A program made the position numbers and the translations under genes. From the NCBI GenBank assembly GCA_947492385.1, contig CANLMX010000003.1, positions 1 through 64,000 on the forward strand: 64,000 nucleotides of DNA, written 5' to 3'. Of the stretch, positions 8,886-17,394 are shown piece after piece. The stretch's first letter is position 1, and each line of letters starts with the position of its first letter. The notes below the pieces were generated by a model. It did no database searches. It saw only the letters and a program-made list of their open reading frames with translations, and was not told the DNA's origin. The stretch comes from Planctomycetaceae bacterium. Its GTDB lineage: Bacteria; Planctomycetota; Phycisphaerae; Phycisphaerales; SM1A02.

Positions 8886-10146
8886 TCGCGCCGACCACGG
8901 CCTCGGCGGCCGCGAGCCCGCTCCGCCACGCGCCGTCGAGCGATCCATCGGTCACGTGGTCCCCCGCAACGAAGGTGCGCGCATCGAGCTGCGCCCCCAC
9001 GCGCGAACGCATGTCCTCGGGATGCTGCCGGGGCAACGCGCGCAATACGCGATCGGTGCGGAGCAGGCGCCATCCATCCGTCGCGCCGCGCCCGAACCAC
9101 CGGTCCATCTGCGCGCGCACGCGCGCGACCAGGCGTTCCATCGATTCAGGCTCGCGCGGCAGGTCGACGATGCTGAGGTCGATCAGCGCCTGCCCCGGCG
9201 GCGCGTAGCGCGGGGCCACGCTCGACATGCATGCGGCATGGTTCACGGGCCCCTCGCCGGTGCCGTCGAGCAGCAGCACCGGGGCGCGCATCGCGTTCGG
9301 GACGTCCTGCGCACGGCACGCCCAGTGCATCGTGTAGGTGGGCCGCCACGGCCGCACGGGGATGCGCGGGTCGAGCGCGTGCGCGGCGGTCATGTCGACC
9401 GCGATGACGACCGCATCGGCGAAACGCTCGGTGCCGTCGGCCAGGTGCACCGTGACGCCGTCGGAGCGATGGCGCACCGCGGAGACCGCGCACCGCAGCA
9501 TGACGCGATCGGCAGGAAGCCCGGCCGCGAGCTGGGCCGGGATCGCCCCCATTCCGTCTTCCGGAAGGGCCGCCGCGCCGCGCACGAAATGGCCGAACGT
9601 GAAGCGGAACTGGCCGGCGTCGGTCGCAAGCGAACGGTCAAGGAAGACGCCGCCGAAGAACGCGCGCAGGAACCCGTCGGTCACCCGGCGACCGACGCCC
9701 AAGCGGCTCAGCAGGTGCTCGGTGGTCTCACCCTCGGGCGTCGCCGGCGGCACCGGCGAGCGGAGCGCGTCGATCGCAAGCGGTGCAAGCGGCGCGAGCC
9801 CCACGGCCGTCGCCGGGCTGGCGACCGCGCCTGCGATCGCATCGACCGGGTGCCGCAGCGGGTGCGCCACGTGCACGAACCGGGTGCCGTCGAAGACCTG
9901 CGCCCCGGACTGGAAGGCGCGGAAGCCGAGTGCGCGCTCGTCGAGCGCTTCGCCGATCGCGCGGTAGGCAGTCAAGTAGACCTGGAACCCACGGTCGAGC
10001 CGGAAGCCATCGACGCGGTCGGTGCGCACGCGCCCGCCGCAGGCGTCGCCCGCCTCGAACAGCACCCAATCTCGGCCGGCCGCCTGCAGCGCGTGCGCGC
10101 ATGCGAGGCCGGCGATCCCTCCGCCGATGATCACGGTCCGTGCCAT
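8875..10146 (-). CDS. FAD-dependent oxidoreductase of the amine oxidase/phytoene desaturase type
   Basis: The 423-residue protein opens with the Rossmann dinucleotide motif GGGIAG (residues 8-13), an acidic strand end (LFEAG) and a GGRVRTDRVDGF segment. This order is typical of FAD enzymes in the amine oxidase, protoporphyrinogen oxidase and phytoene desaturase group. A second FAD contact is seen near the C-terminus (FVAGDHVTDGSLDGAWRSG). No signal peptide is seen, so it is cytosolic or peripheral. It is the last gene of a minus-strand run and starts 12 bases after the stop of the VanZ-like gene. The substrate cannot be assigned from sequence. Confidence 0.88.
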   Translation of the reverse strand: MARTVIIGGGIAGLACAHALQAAGRDWVLFEAGDACGGRVRTDRVDGFRLDRGFQVYLTAYRAIGEALDERALGFRAFQSGAQVFDGTRFVHVAHPLRHPVDAIAGAVASPATAVGLAPLAPLAIDALRSPVPPATPEGETTEHLLSRLGVGRRVTDGFLRAFFGGVFLDRSLATDAGQFRFTFGHFVRGAAALPEDGMGAIPAQLAAGLPADRVMLRCAVSAVRHRSDGVTVHLADGTERFADAVVIAVDMTAAHALDPRIPVRPWRPTYTMHWACRAQDVPNAMRAPVLLLDGTGEGPVNHAACMSSVAPRYAPPGQALIDLSIVDLPREPESMERLVARVRAQMDRWFGRGATDGWRLLRTDRVLRALPRQHPEDMRSRVGAQLDARTFVAGDHVTDGSLDGAWRSGLAAAEAVVGAIRA

Positions 10147-10158
10147 GGGAGCGGAAGT

Positions 10159-11286
10159 CTAGTGACGTGCCGCGTCGCCCACGCGCACGAATCCCGTGCC
10201 GCACTCGGGGCACCGTCCGCCAGGATCGCCTGGCGCGGTGGCCTGCAGGTCGAAGCCGCAGCGAAGGCAGCGTGCGCCCCCGCGGTCGAGCGCGTCGGCG
10301 ATCCGTCGCCGGCACTGCGCAAGCGCCCACGCCCCCACCAACGCCACGCCTGTCGCATCGGCCAGGATGCGCGCGTCGGTGGGAAGCCCGGCGAACCACC
10401 GATCGAAGCGCATGACGGCGTCCACGTGGAGGCGGAGCGAGGTCAGCAGCGCGATCACCGCAAAGTTGAGGACGATGACCGCCGAGATCCCGAGTGCGAT
10501 CGGCCGCACGCACAGTCGGCCCTCCTCACGGCCCTCGAGCCCGACGGCATCGCACCAGTCGAACTCCCCGTGCGTGCGCCCGCACGCAGCGCACGCAGCG
10601 CTGCCGGCATGCGGCGTGCCGCACGCCAGGCACGGGCGGACGGCCACGTTCCGTCGCATGCGCCAGCGAATCCCGGACTCCAGCAGCGCATGCGAGGCGA
10701 CGCCCGCGCCGAGCACCGCGCCGATGAACCCGTACTGCCACGGCTGCGGCGCCTTGCGCTGGAACCACGAATCGGCCAGGACGCCCAGCGGCGCGCCCGC
10801 GGCGGCGCCGAGCGCGGCCGCGGTGGTAAGGTGAAACCACGCGATGCCGTTGGCGAGCAGGCCATCCAGCGCACACGCACGGCGCCGGGCGAACAGCGCA
10901 CCGAGCCCCTGCCCCATCGGCCGGAAGGCGGCGATGAACGCCGATGCCACCGCGATGCCCGCGAGGTCCGCAAGCCAGTCTTCCAGGTCCGCCTGCCGGT
11001 GGAGCACGGGGATCGCCTGCGTCAGTTCATCGAGGGTGGCCCATGCCGCCATCACCCCCATCAGGACGGGGATCCCCCGGATCCATCGCGTTCGCCAGAG
11101 CAGCATGGCCAGGAACGCGAAGTTGCATGCGTGCGCGAGCTTGTCGACCGGGGACTCGCCGGGAGCGATGGCAAGCCGGGGCCAGTGCGTGGCGACCGCC
11201 GAGGCGGCCGCCATCACGCAGAACGCGACGCGAGCGTTGCGCGTCGCGCGCCATGACGGAGTGCCGCGGGGTGCCGGGTCGACCAC
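10159..11286 (-). CDS. VanZ-like membrane protein with two C-terminal zinc-ribbon motifs
   Basis: The 375-residue protein starts at GTG 11286, 7 bases after the ParA stop. The first ~125 residues resemble the VanZ domain, with several membrane helices and the SPVDKLAHACNFAFLA and LDELTQ elements. More membrane segments follow. The C-terminal half carries two CxxC pairs, CLACG...CAACG and CLRCG...CPECG, which look like zinc ribbons facing the cytosol. VanZ itself is linked to teicoplanin resistance, but the domain is widespread and its role here is unknown. It probably belongs to the same transcript as nadC-birA-parA. Confidence 0.75.
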   Translation of the reverse strand: MVDPAPRGTPSWRATRNARVAFCVMAAASAVATHWPRLAIAPGESPVDKLAHACNFAFLAMLLWRTRWIRGIPVLMGVMAAWATLDELTQAIPVLHRQADLEDWLADLAGIAVASAFIAAFRPMGQGLGALFARRRACALDGLLANGIAWFHLTTAAALGAAAGAPLGVLADSWFQRKAPQPWQYGFIGAVLGAGVASHALLESGIRWRMRRNVAVRPCLACGTPHAGSAACAACGRTHGEFDWCDAVGLEGREEGRLCVRPIALGISAVIVLNFAVIALLTSLRLHVDAVMRFDRWFAGLPTDARILADATGVALVGAWALAQCRRRIADALDRGGARCLRCGFDLQATAPGDPGGRCPECGTGFVRVGDAARH

Positions 11287-11293
11287 GGCGCGC

Positions 11294-12565
11294 TCAGAGG
11301 CTGAGGCCGCCGGACCGGATCGCGCGACCGCGCCCGGACGGACGCGATGCGGCGCGCACCGAGGCCTTCGCGCGCATCGACGTGCCGGCGGACTTGGCGG
11401 CTCCCGCGGGCTTCCTTGACTTCACGGGCTTCGGACGCTTCGCCGCCGGCGCCGCCCTCGTGGCCTTCGCCGCCTTCGGGGCGGGCTTCGGCTTCGTCGG
11501 CCGCACAGGCTTCGCGACCCGCTTCGGCTTCCGGGCCGCGGGCTTCGATGCCTTCGCGGCGGCGCGCGCCGCGCGCGCGGACATCCGCGCCCCGCTCGCC
11601 TTCGCGCGCAGTGGGCCTGCGGGCTTCGCACGCGACGCCTTCGCGCGTGCCGTGCGTGCCGCACGCGCCGCGCGCGGGCGCGGCGCACCCTCGAACGCGT
11701 CCGTCGAATGCCCCCATCGCTCAAGCAGCCCACGCGCGAGCTCGCGGTAGTCGGTGGCGCCCGGGCACCGCGGGGCGTAATCGAAGATCGTCTGGCCGAA
11801 GCTGGGGGCCTCGGCGAGCTTGATGTTCCGCCGCACGGGCGGCCGGAGCACGGTGGCCGCGGCCCACGGGACGTCGCTCCCGCGGAACTGCTCGAACTGC
11901 GACTCGATCTCGCCGATCACCGCGCGTCCATGCCCCGACGAGCGGTCGTGCATGCAGAGCAGAATGCCGGTCACCCGGATCGAAGGATTCAGGCCCTGGG
12001 CCACCAGGTGGACCGTCTGCAGCAGCTTCTCGAGCCCGCGCAGCGGCAGGTAATGCGCCTGCATCGGCACGAACACCTCGTCCGCCGCGGTCAGCGCGTT
12101 CACGCTCAGCACGCCCAGGCTCGGGGGGCAGTCCAGCAGCACCACGTCGTACCGGCCGGCCGCGGGCCCGAGCTTGTCGCGCAGGATGCCCTGCATCCCG
12201 TCCATCTGCGCGAGCTCGCCCTCCACCAGCGCGAGCTCGGTCACCGCCGGCACGAAGTCGAGGCCGGGCCGGGCATGCTGCACCACGTCGTCGAGCGTGC
12301 ACGCGGGGTCAAGCAGCAGGTCGCGGATCGATCGCTGCTCGGGCGTCGCCTCGACCCCGAAGTGGAGCGAGAGGTTCGACTGCGGATCGAGGTCGACGAG
12401 CAGCACGCGCCGGCCGAACCGCGCCAGCGCCGCGCCGAGGTTGACGGTGCTCGTCGTCTTCCCGACCCCGCCCTTCTGGTTCAGGAGCGCCACGACCACC
12501 GGAGGGCGCGGAGGCTCGACGTGCGCAGGCGCGGGCGCGGCGTCGATGGCGGGTTCCGTCTCCAT
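11294..12565 (-). CDS. parA: ParA family ATPase with a histone H1-like basic tail
   Basis: The 423-residue protein has a deviant Walker A motif KGGVGKTT at residues 31-38, a DLDPQ segment and LLDCPPS, which identify the ParA/Soj/MinD family. The ATPase core ends near residue 290. The remaining ~130 residues are almost wholly Ala, Lys, Arg and Pro (ARKPKRVAKPVRPTKPKP) and resemble a histone H1 C-terminal tail. That tail is not part of a normal ParA. It probably adds non-specific DNA binding, which ParA proteins otherwise achieve with a small surface patch. No parB follows. ATG 12565 is used; the open frame begins further upstream without support. Confidence 0.88.
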   Translation of the reverse strand: METEPAIDAAPAPAHVEPPRPPVVVALLNQKGGVGKTTSTVNLGAALARFGRRVLLVDLDPQSNLSLHFGVEATPEQRSIRDLLLDPACTLDDVVQHARPGLDFVPAVTELALVEGELAQMDGMQGILRDKLGPAAGRYDVVLLDCPPSLGVLSVNALTAADEVFVPMQAHYLPLRGLEKLLQTVHLVAQGLNPSIRVTGILLCMHDRSSGHGRAVIGEIESQFEQFRGSDVPWAAATVLRPPVRRNIKLAEAPSFGQTIFDYAPRCPGATDYRELARGLLERWGHSTDAFEGAPRPRAARAARTARAKASRAKPAGPLRAKASGARMSARAARAAAKASKPAARKPKRVAKPVRPTKPKPAPKAAKATRAAPAAKRPKPVKSRKPAGAAKSAGTSMRAKASVRAASRPSGRGRAIRSGGLSL

Positions 12566-12596
12566 CGGGTCGAGTATAGGGAACGCCCGGAGGCGA

Positions 12597-14261
12597 TCAG
12601 CGCGCCTCGCCGCCCCACGCCGCAAGGTCGACCATCACGGCGGGCGCATGCGCACGCCACGGCGGCCGCGCGAGTGCGGCCGCCTGACGCGCGGCACCGG
12701 GTCCGGGCGAGCGTTCGAGCGACACCAGCATGGGACGTGCGTCAGGACCGCCCGCAGGCAACCACGCCTCGGGCAGCTCGACGCGTGCACGCCATCGATC
12801 GCTCCAGGCCATGAAGCCTGCGGCCACCCCGTCGTCTCCGCCATGGCGCATCTCAAGCGCGCCCGACGCGGTGACCGCGAAGGCGTGGTCCGGGGACGCG
12901 GGATCCCCGAACCGCACGATGACCTCGTCGAGCGAGGGATCGGGTGCGCCCGCGGGACGCATGGCCTCGATCATCACCTCCCATCGTCCCGCGCGCCGAC
13001 GCAGGGAGGCCGTGGTCGCCCACTCGGCGGCGACCGGCTCGATCGCCGCTGCCTGGGCGTCGGCAAGCGACAGGGGCGGCAGGAATGACCCAAAGGACAG
13101 CCCCGGTGGCCGCACGGGGTACTCGCGCGCGCCGACCGCCATGCGCATGCGCAGTTCGCCCGAGCGGATCTCGAGGACCTCGGCGCGGTCACGGCCCGCG
13201 AGCGGGTCGCCATCGGGCGGAACGACGTGCGGGCGATCGATCCAGGTGCGCGTCAGGCGCCTTGGCACGGCGACCGCGGACGACGGTGGGACGGCCGTGT
13301 CGCCGCCCAGCCACTCGCACCGGAGGACCAGCTCGCCTGAACCGGGATTCGCGACCGCAAGCAGCACACGATCGCCTGCGTCCTCCTCGATCCACGCGGT
13401 CACGGTCCAGCGCGCACGCAGCCACGTGAGCGCCGCGCGCGTCACGTCCTCGTCGCCGCGCTCGGCATCGACGAGGATCGCAAGCAGCGACCGCAGCTCG
13501 GCCGGGCGCGCGATCCATGCGGCGACCGAGCGCCCGGCGTCGAGGTCCTCCACGCAGCCCGTGAGAACGTCCAGCAGCTCCGCATGCACGCCGCGGCTGC
13601 GCCCGCGCACCCGTTCCAGCCCCGCAGCCCACAGCGAGTCGACGTGCCGCGCCCACAGCCGCTCCGCCGCGGTCCCGCGCGGTTCGCCGATGCGAGCGCC
13701 CTGCTTGGCGGCCACCAGCGCCCATCGGAAGTACTCGACCGGGGCGGCCGGATCGGGACGGTCGTCGCTCACGGTCGCGGGGATCGCCAGGAGCGGTGCG
13801 TCCCGCCGCGCGCGCTGGGGCGCAGGCAGCCACCGCGCCCGGACCGCCGCGCCGTCGACCTCGAGATCACCCTCGCCGGTCGCCGGCAGCTCGATCATGG
13901 CGAACGCGTCGGCGGTCGCGGGCTCGATGCCCGCAGGCGCCTGCTCGGAGGCCATCCACGCCACGATGCGCTCGGGTGAACGCGTCCAGTGCCGCGCCGA
14001 GGCGGGGCCCCCACCCGCGACCCGCACCACCGGTGCCGAGGTCCGCAGCCCGCCGACCGTCACGGCGATGCGTGCAGGCAGCGCGCCTGCGCCGGGCGTG
14101 AGTGGCACCGCCGCAACACCGCCGGGAACGCACGTCACCGCGTCGACGCTCGGGCGAACCTCCGCGGCCGCGGCACGCGCGCCCGCACCTGGAAACACGC
14201 CGATCACGAGCGCCGCAAGTGCCGCGATGGTCCCCGAGCGGGGAAGGCGCGTGCCTGTCAT
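12597..14261 (-). CDS. exported protein of unknown function
   Basis: The 554-residue protein begins with a signal peptide (residues 1-30, PGAGARAAAAE). It is rich in beta-type segments with no catalytic motif that I recognise. An Asp-rich C-terminal half (about residues 390-520) could be a carbohydrate-binding or Ig-like region (VEYFRWALVAAKQGARIGEP is a more helical stretch in the middle). The start at 14261 lies 4 bases after the stop of the upstream exported protein, so the two are cotranscribed and may act together at the cell surface. Confidence 0.75.
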   Translation of the reverse strand: MTGTRLPRSGTIAALAALVIGVFPGAGARAAAAEVRPSVDAVTCVPGGVAAVPLTPGAGALPARIAVTVGGLRTSAPVVRVAGGGPASARHWTRSPERIVAWMASEQAPAGIEPATADAFAMIELPATGEGDLEVDGAAVRARWLPAPQRARRDAPLLAIPATVSDDRPDPAAPVEYFRWALVAAKQGARIGEPRGTAAERLWARHVDSLWAAGLERVRGRSRGVHAELLDVLTGCVEDLDAGRSVAAWIARPAELRSLLAILVDAERGDEDVTRAALTWLRARWTVTAWIEEDAGDRVLLAVANPGSGELVLRCEWLGGDTAVPPSSAVAVPRRLTRTWIDRPHVVPPDGDPLAGRDRAEVLEIRSGELRMRMAVGAREYPVRPPGLSFGSFLPPLSLADAQAAAIEPVAAEWATTASLRRRAGRWEVMIEAMRPAGAPDPSLDEVIVRFGDPASPDHAFAVTASGALEMRHGGDDGVAAGFMAWSDRWRARVELPEAWLPAGGPDARPMLVSLERSPGPGAARQAAALARPPWRAHAPAVMVDLAAWGGEAR

Positions 14262-14265
14262 GGGG

Positions 14266-15177
14266 TCACGAAGGCTTCTTCGCACGTCGCAGCAGTTCGT
14301 CGATGCGGTCGCGGAACCCCGGCTGCTCCTCGCGCAGCGGCGGAGGAGGAGGCGCCGGCACCGGACGGGGCGAAGGGGCGGGCGTGGATGCGTCGCCACC
14401 GGGGACGTCGGACCCTCGTGGGTTCCCGCGTCCGTCGTCATTGGATCCCCGACCGGAGCCGCCCGCATCCGAAGCCCGGGTGCGGTTCGTGTCCTGCAAT
14501 GCGCCGTCCGTGCCGCGCTCGTCCGCATGCGCCGCACCGGAAGCGGGCGCCGCGGCGCGTCCCGGCGATGCGGGCTCCGCCGACGGATGGTGCGCACGCC
14601 CGTCGACGATCTGCGCGCCCGCGTCCGACGCGCGGCCATCGATGGGCGCGCCCTCGAGCCGCGTCACGCCGTGCATGGACCCCAGCGCGCTTGACGGACG
14701 CGCGGCACGCGATGCGTCGCCCGGCACGAAGTCGAGGTCGCGCATGCCGGTGCTGCGGATGGTCCGGAAGTCGGGGCGCCCGATGTAGAAGACCGTCGCC
14801 GCCGGGATCACCGCGCGCATGGCGCCGCGCTTCTGCGGGTCGCGCGTGTACGTCGACTGGTCGAAGACCGCGTAGAGCGCGCCGTTGGTGCGCATCAGGA
14901 GGTCGTCGCGCCCGGGCACCGCGTACACACGTTCGAACCCGTGGGGCGAAAGATCCACCGGCATCACGCGCAGCGAGTGCGACAGCGAGTGGCGGTCGCC
15001 CATCTGGTCGACCACGCGCGGCGCTGCATCGATCGCGTTCGGGTCGCGGGACGGCGACTGCGCATGCGCGGCCGATGCGGCCAGGATGCAGGCCACGGCC
15101 AGGCTCGGCACGTCCCGCCGGACGCGACGGGTCGCGCCAGTGCACGAGGCCAGGGCTTGGTCAGGGCGCTTCGCCAT
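14266..15177 (-). CDS. exported protein with disordered Pro/Ser-rich C-terminus
   Basis: About 303 residues. A signal peptide is present (SLAVACILAASAAHAQ). The first half (to about residue 170) looks folded, with VYAVPGRDDLLMRTNGALYAVFDQ. The second half is low-complexity Ala/Asp/Pro/Gly. A short charged helix closes the protein (FRDRIDELLRRAKKPS). Start ATG 15177 overlaps the birA stop by 17 bases; other starts at 15195 or 15222 are possible. Function unknown. Confidence 0.7.
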   Translation of the reverse strand: MAKRPDQALASCTGATRRVRRDVPSLAVACILAASAAHAQSPSRDPNAIDAAPRVVDQMGDRHSLSHSLRVMPVDLSPHGFERVYAVPGRDDLLMRTNGALYAVFDQSTYTRDPQKRGAMRAVIPAATVFYIGRPDFRTIRSTGMRDLDFVPGDASRAARPSSALGSMHGVTRLEGAPIDGRASDAGAQIVDGRAHHPSAEPASPGRAAAPASGAAHADERGTDGALQDTNRTRASDAGGSGRGSNDDGRGNPRGSDVPGGDASTPAPSPRPVPAPPPPPLREEQPGFRDRIDELLRRAKKPS

Positions 15178-15958
15178 CAGAGGGGCGTTCACCATATCGG
15201 CGCGCGCCCTCCGGCGGAGCAACGGAAGTGGTCGAGGCCGGAAGAAAGACGTCCCCGTGCGCGGTCTCGACGCACAGCCCGCGGCGCGGATCCACCCGGC
15301 GCACGGTGCCGCGTACGGGCCCCGAGGGCGTCAGGAAGGTGCATGCGCGGCCCGTGAGCCGGTCGAGCGCCGCGTAGGTCCGATAGACCTCCTCCTCGTC
15401 CCGGGAAAGCACCACATCGACCGACCGCACCAGTTCCCGCAGCACGTCGAGGCGGTCGACCGCATGGCCGAGCAGCGCCAGGCTCGTCGCGTGCGGCGCC
15501 AGTTCGGGCGGGAACGCGCGCTGGCCCACGTTGATGCCGATGCCCACGTACGTCCGGCCCTCGGCCCGCTCCACCAGCACGCCCGCAAGCTTCATCCCGT
15601 CGGCGATGACGTCGTTGGGCCACTTGATGCCGACCGCCCGACCGGGCACGAAGCCGGCGATCGCCTGCGCGGCCGCGACGGCCGACCGCACCGCGAGCGA
15701 CTCGGGCGGGAGGTCAGGCAGCACGAACGTCGCGGCGACGCCGTCCTCGGCGGTGTCGACCCATGTGCGCCCGAGCCGCCCGCGGCCCGCGGTCTGGCGC
15801 CATGCGGTCACCACCGTCCCGGCGGGCGCACCCGAGTCGCGCGCATGGTCCTGCGTGCTCGCCGTCTCACGCACGACCACCGCGCGCGCAAGCGTCGTGC
15901 ACGAGCGCGCAAGCACCGCTTCGATCGCGTCGGGCCACTCGACGAGCGGGACCGTCAT
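15161..15958 (-). CDS. birA: biotin--[acetyl-CoA-carboxylase] ligase
   Basis: The 265-residue protein has the biotin ligase signatures GRGRLGR (residues 58-64, biotinyl-AMP loop) and KWPNDV (112-117), plus a small C-terminal SH3-like domain. It activates biotin with ATP and attaches it to the biotin carboxyl carrier protein. The N-terminal helix-turn-helix of the bifunctional repressor type is missing, so this is the monofunctional form. Its ATG overlaps the nadC stop in an ATGA arrangement, so the two genes are translationally coupled. Confidence 0.95.
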   Translation of the reverse strand: MTVPLVEWPDAIEAVLARSCTTLARAVVVRETASTQDHARDSGAPAGTVVTAWRQTAGRGRLGRTWVDTAEDGVAATFVLPDLPPESLAVRSAVAAAQAIAGFVPGRAVGIKWPNDVIADGMKLAGVLVERAEGRTYVGIGINVGQRAFPPELAPHATSLALLGHAVDRLDVLRELVRSVDVVLSRDEEEVYRTYAALDRLTGRACTFLTPSGPVRGTVRRVDPRRGLCVETAHGDVFLPASTTSVAPPEGARRYGERPSDGEAP

Positions 15959-16896
15959 GGCGCCTCGACATCCAACCCGACGTCGAGCGCGGGGGCCGAG
16001 TGCGTGAGTCCGCCGATCGAGATGCGGTCGACGCCCGCCTCGGCGATGGCGCGCACCGTCTCGAGCCGCACCCCGCCCGAGGCCTCGAGCAGCATGCGGG
16101 GCGCCTGCGCGTCGCGGATGCGGACGCACTCGGCGAGGCGCGCAGGGTCCATGTTGTCGAGCAGCGCGTAGTCCACGGTGCCCGCGGGAAGGGCCGCGAT
16201 CGCCCGGAACTGCTCCACCGAGTCGCACTCCACCTCGACGAACCGCAGCGCGTGCGCGGCGCGCGCGCGTCCGGCGGCCTCGGCGACGGTGGTCGCCATC
16301 GCGCCGGGAGAAAGTCCCGCCACGTGGTTGTCCTTCACCAGCATCGCGTCGAAGAGCCCGATGCGGTGGTTCGTGCCACCGCCGCAGCGCACCGCGTGCT
16401 TCGCGAGCATGCGCAGTCCGGGGATCGTCTTGCGGGTGTCCAGCACCTGCGCGCGCGTGCCTGCCACGAGGTCGGCGAACCGCGCCGTGAGCGTGCTGAT
16501 TCCCGAAAGGTGGCCCATGAAGTTGAGCATCGTGCGCTCGGCGGCAAGCAGCCCGCGCAACGGACCCTCGATCGAGAGCACGGCGTCGCCCGCCTGCACG
16601 CGCGAGGCATCCGGCGCATGCACCGACGCCCGGCACCCGGGCGCAGCCTGTGCCAGCACCTCGAGCGCCACTCGCACGCCGCAGACCACGCCGCCATCGC
16701 GGGCCCGCACCACGCCACGACCCATCGCGGATGTGGGGATCATCGCGTCGCCGGTGACATCGCCCGCGGCACCCAGGTCTTCGGCAAGCGCGCGCGCCAC
16801 CACCTGGCGTAGCTGCTCGGGCGGGACCAGTTCGTCGAACAGGGCATCGGGCGTGAGCGACGCAAGGTCCTTCGGCGCGGGTCGGGACGACGGCAT
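15955..16896 (-). CDS. nadC: nicotinate-nucleotide diphosphorylase (carboxylating), quinolinate phosphoribosyltransferase
   Basis: The 313-residue protein carries DTRKT (153-157), CGGGTNHR (171-178) and KDNH (188-191), the phosphate and quinolinate-binding residues of NadC. The enzyme joins quinolinate and PRPP to nicotinate mononucleotide in de novo NAD synthesis. It is the first gene of a long minus-strand run. The divergent HIT gene begins only 24 bases away, so promoters must overlap or lie inside the opposite gene. Confidence 0.96.
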   Translation of the reverse strand: MPSSRPAPKDLASLTPDALFDELVPPEQLRQVVARALAEDLGAAGDVTGDAMIPTSAMGRGVVRARDGGVVCGVRVALEVLAQAAPGCRASVHAPDASRVQAGDAVLSIEGPLRGLLAAERTMLNFMGHLSGISTLTARFADLVAGTRAQVLDTRKTIPGLRMLAKHAVRCGGGTNHRIGLFDAMLVKDNHVAGLSPGAMATTVAEAAGRARAAHALRFVEVECDSVEQFRAIAALPAGTVDYALLDNMDPARLAECVRIRDAQAPRMLLEASGGVRLETVRAIAEAGVDRISIGGLTHSAPALDVGLDVEAP

Positions 16897-16920
16897 CGCC
16901 CGATGGTATAGGTGGCAACC

Positions 16921-17337
16921 ATGCCCAGCATCTTCACGCGGATCGTCGCCGGCGAGGTCCCCTGCCACCGGGTCTACGAGGACGAGCACGTGATCGCGTT
17001 CCTCGACATCGCGCCGCTTTCGCGCGGGCACGTGCTGGTGGTCCCGAAGGAGGAGCGCGAACGGCTGCACGAACTCTCGCCGCAGTCCGCCGAGGCGCTC
17101 GGACGCGCGCTGCGCGCGGTGGCGGCCGCCGTGGTCAAGGCCACGGGATGCGCCGACTACAACGTGCTGCAGAACAACGGAACCGCCGCGCACCAGGCGG
17201 TGATGCACGTCCACTTCCACGTCATCCCGAAGGAGCCGGGCGGCGCCGGACTTGGGCTGAAGTGGGACGCAGGCACGGCGGGGCCCGGCGCAGCGGAACT
17301 GGCCGAACGGATCCGCGCGGCCATCACGCCCGCGTGA
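16921..17337 (+). CDS. HIT family nucleotide-binding protein
   Basis: The 138-residue protein has the histidine triad HVHFH at residues 96-100 followed by VIP, and N-terminal IFTRIVAGEVPCHRVYED typical of the Hint branch. Family members hydrolyse purine nucleotide phosphoramidates or related mononucleotides in the cytosol. AGGTGG eight bases before ATG 16921 makes this start better than the in-frame GTG at 16912. It is divergent from nadC. Confidence 0.93.
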   Translation: MPSIFTRIVAGEVPCHRVYEDEHVIAFLDIAPLSRGHVLVVPKEERERLHELSPQSAEALGRALRAVAAAVVKATGCADYNVLQNNGTAAHQAVMHVHFHVIPKEPGGAGLGLKWDAGTAGPGAAELAERIRAAITPA

Positions 17338-17394
17338 CCATCACGGCGCGGGACAGGCGGCGGGCGACGCATGCACCCGCGGTTGCGGAGGCCG

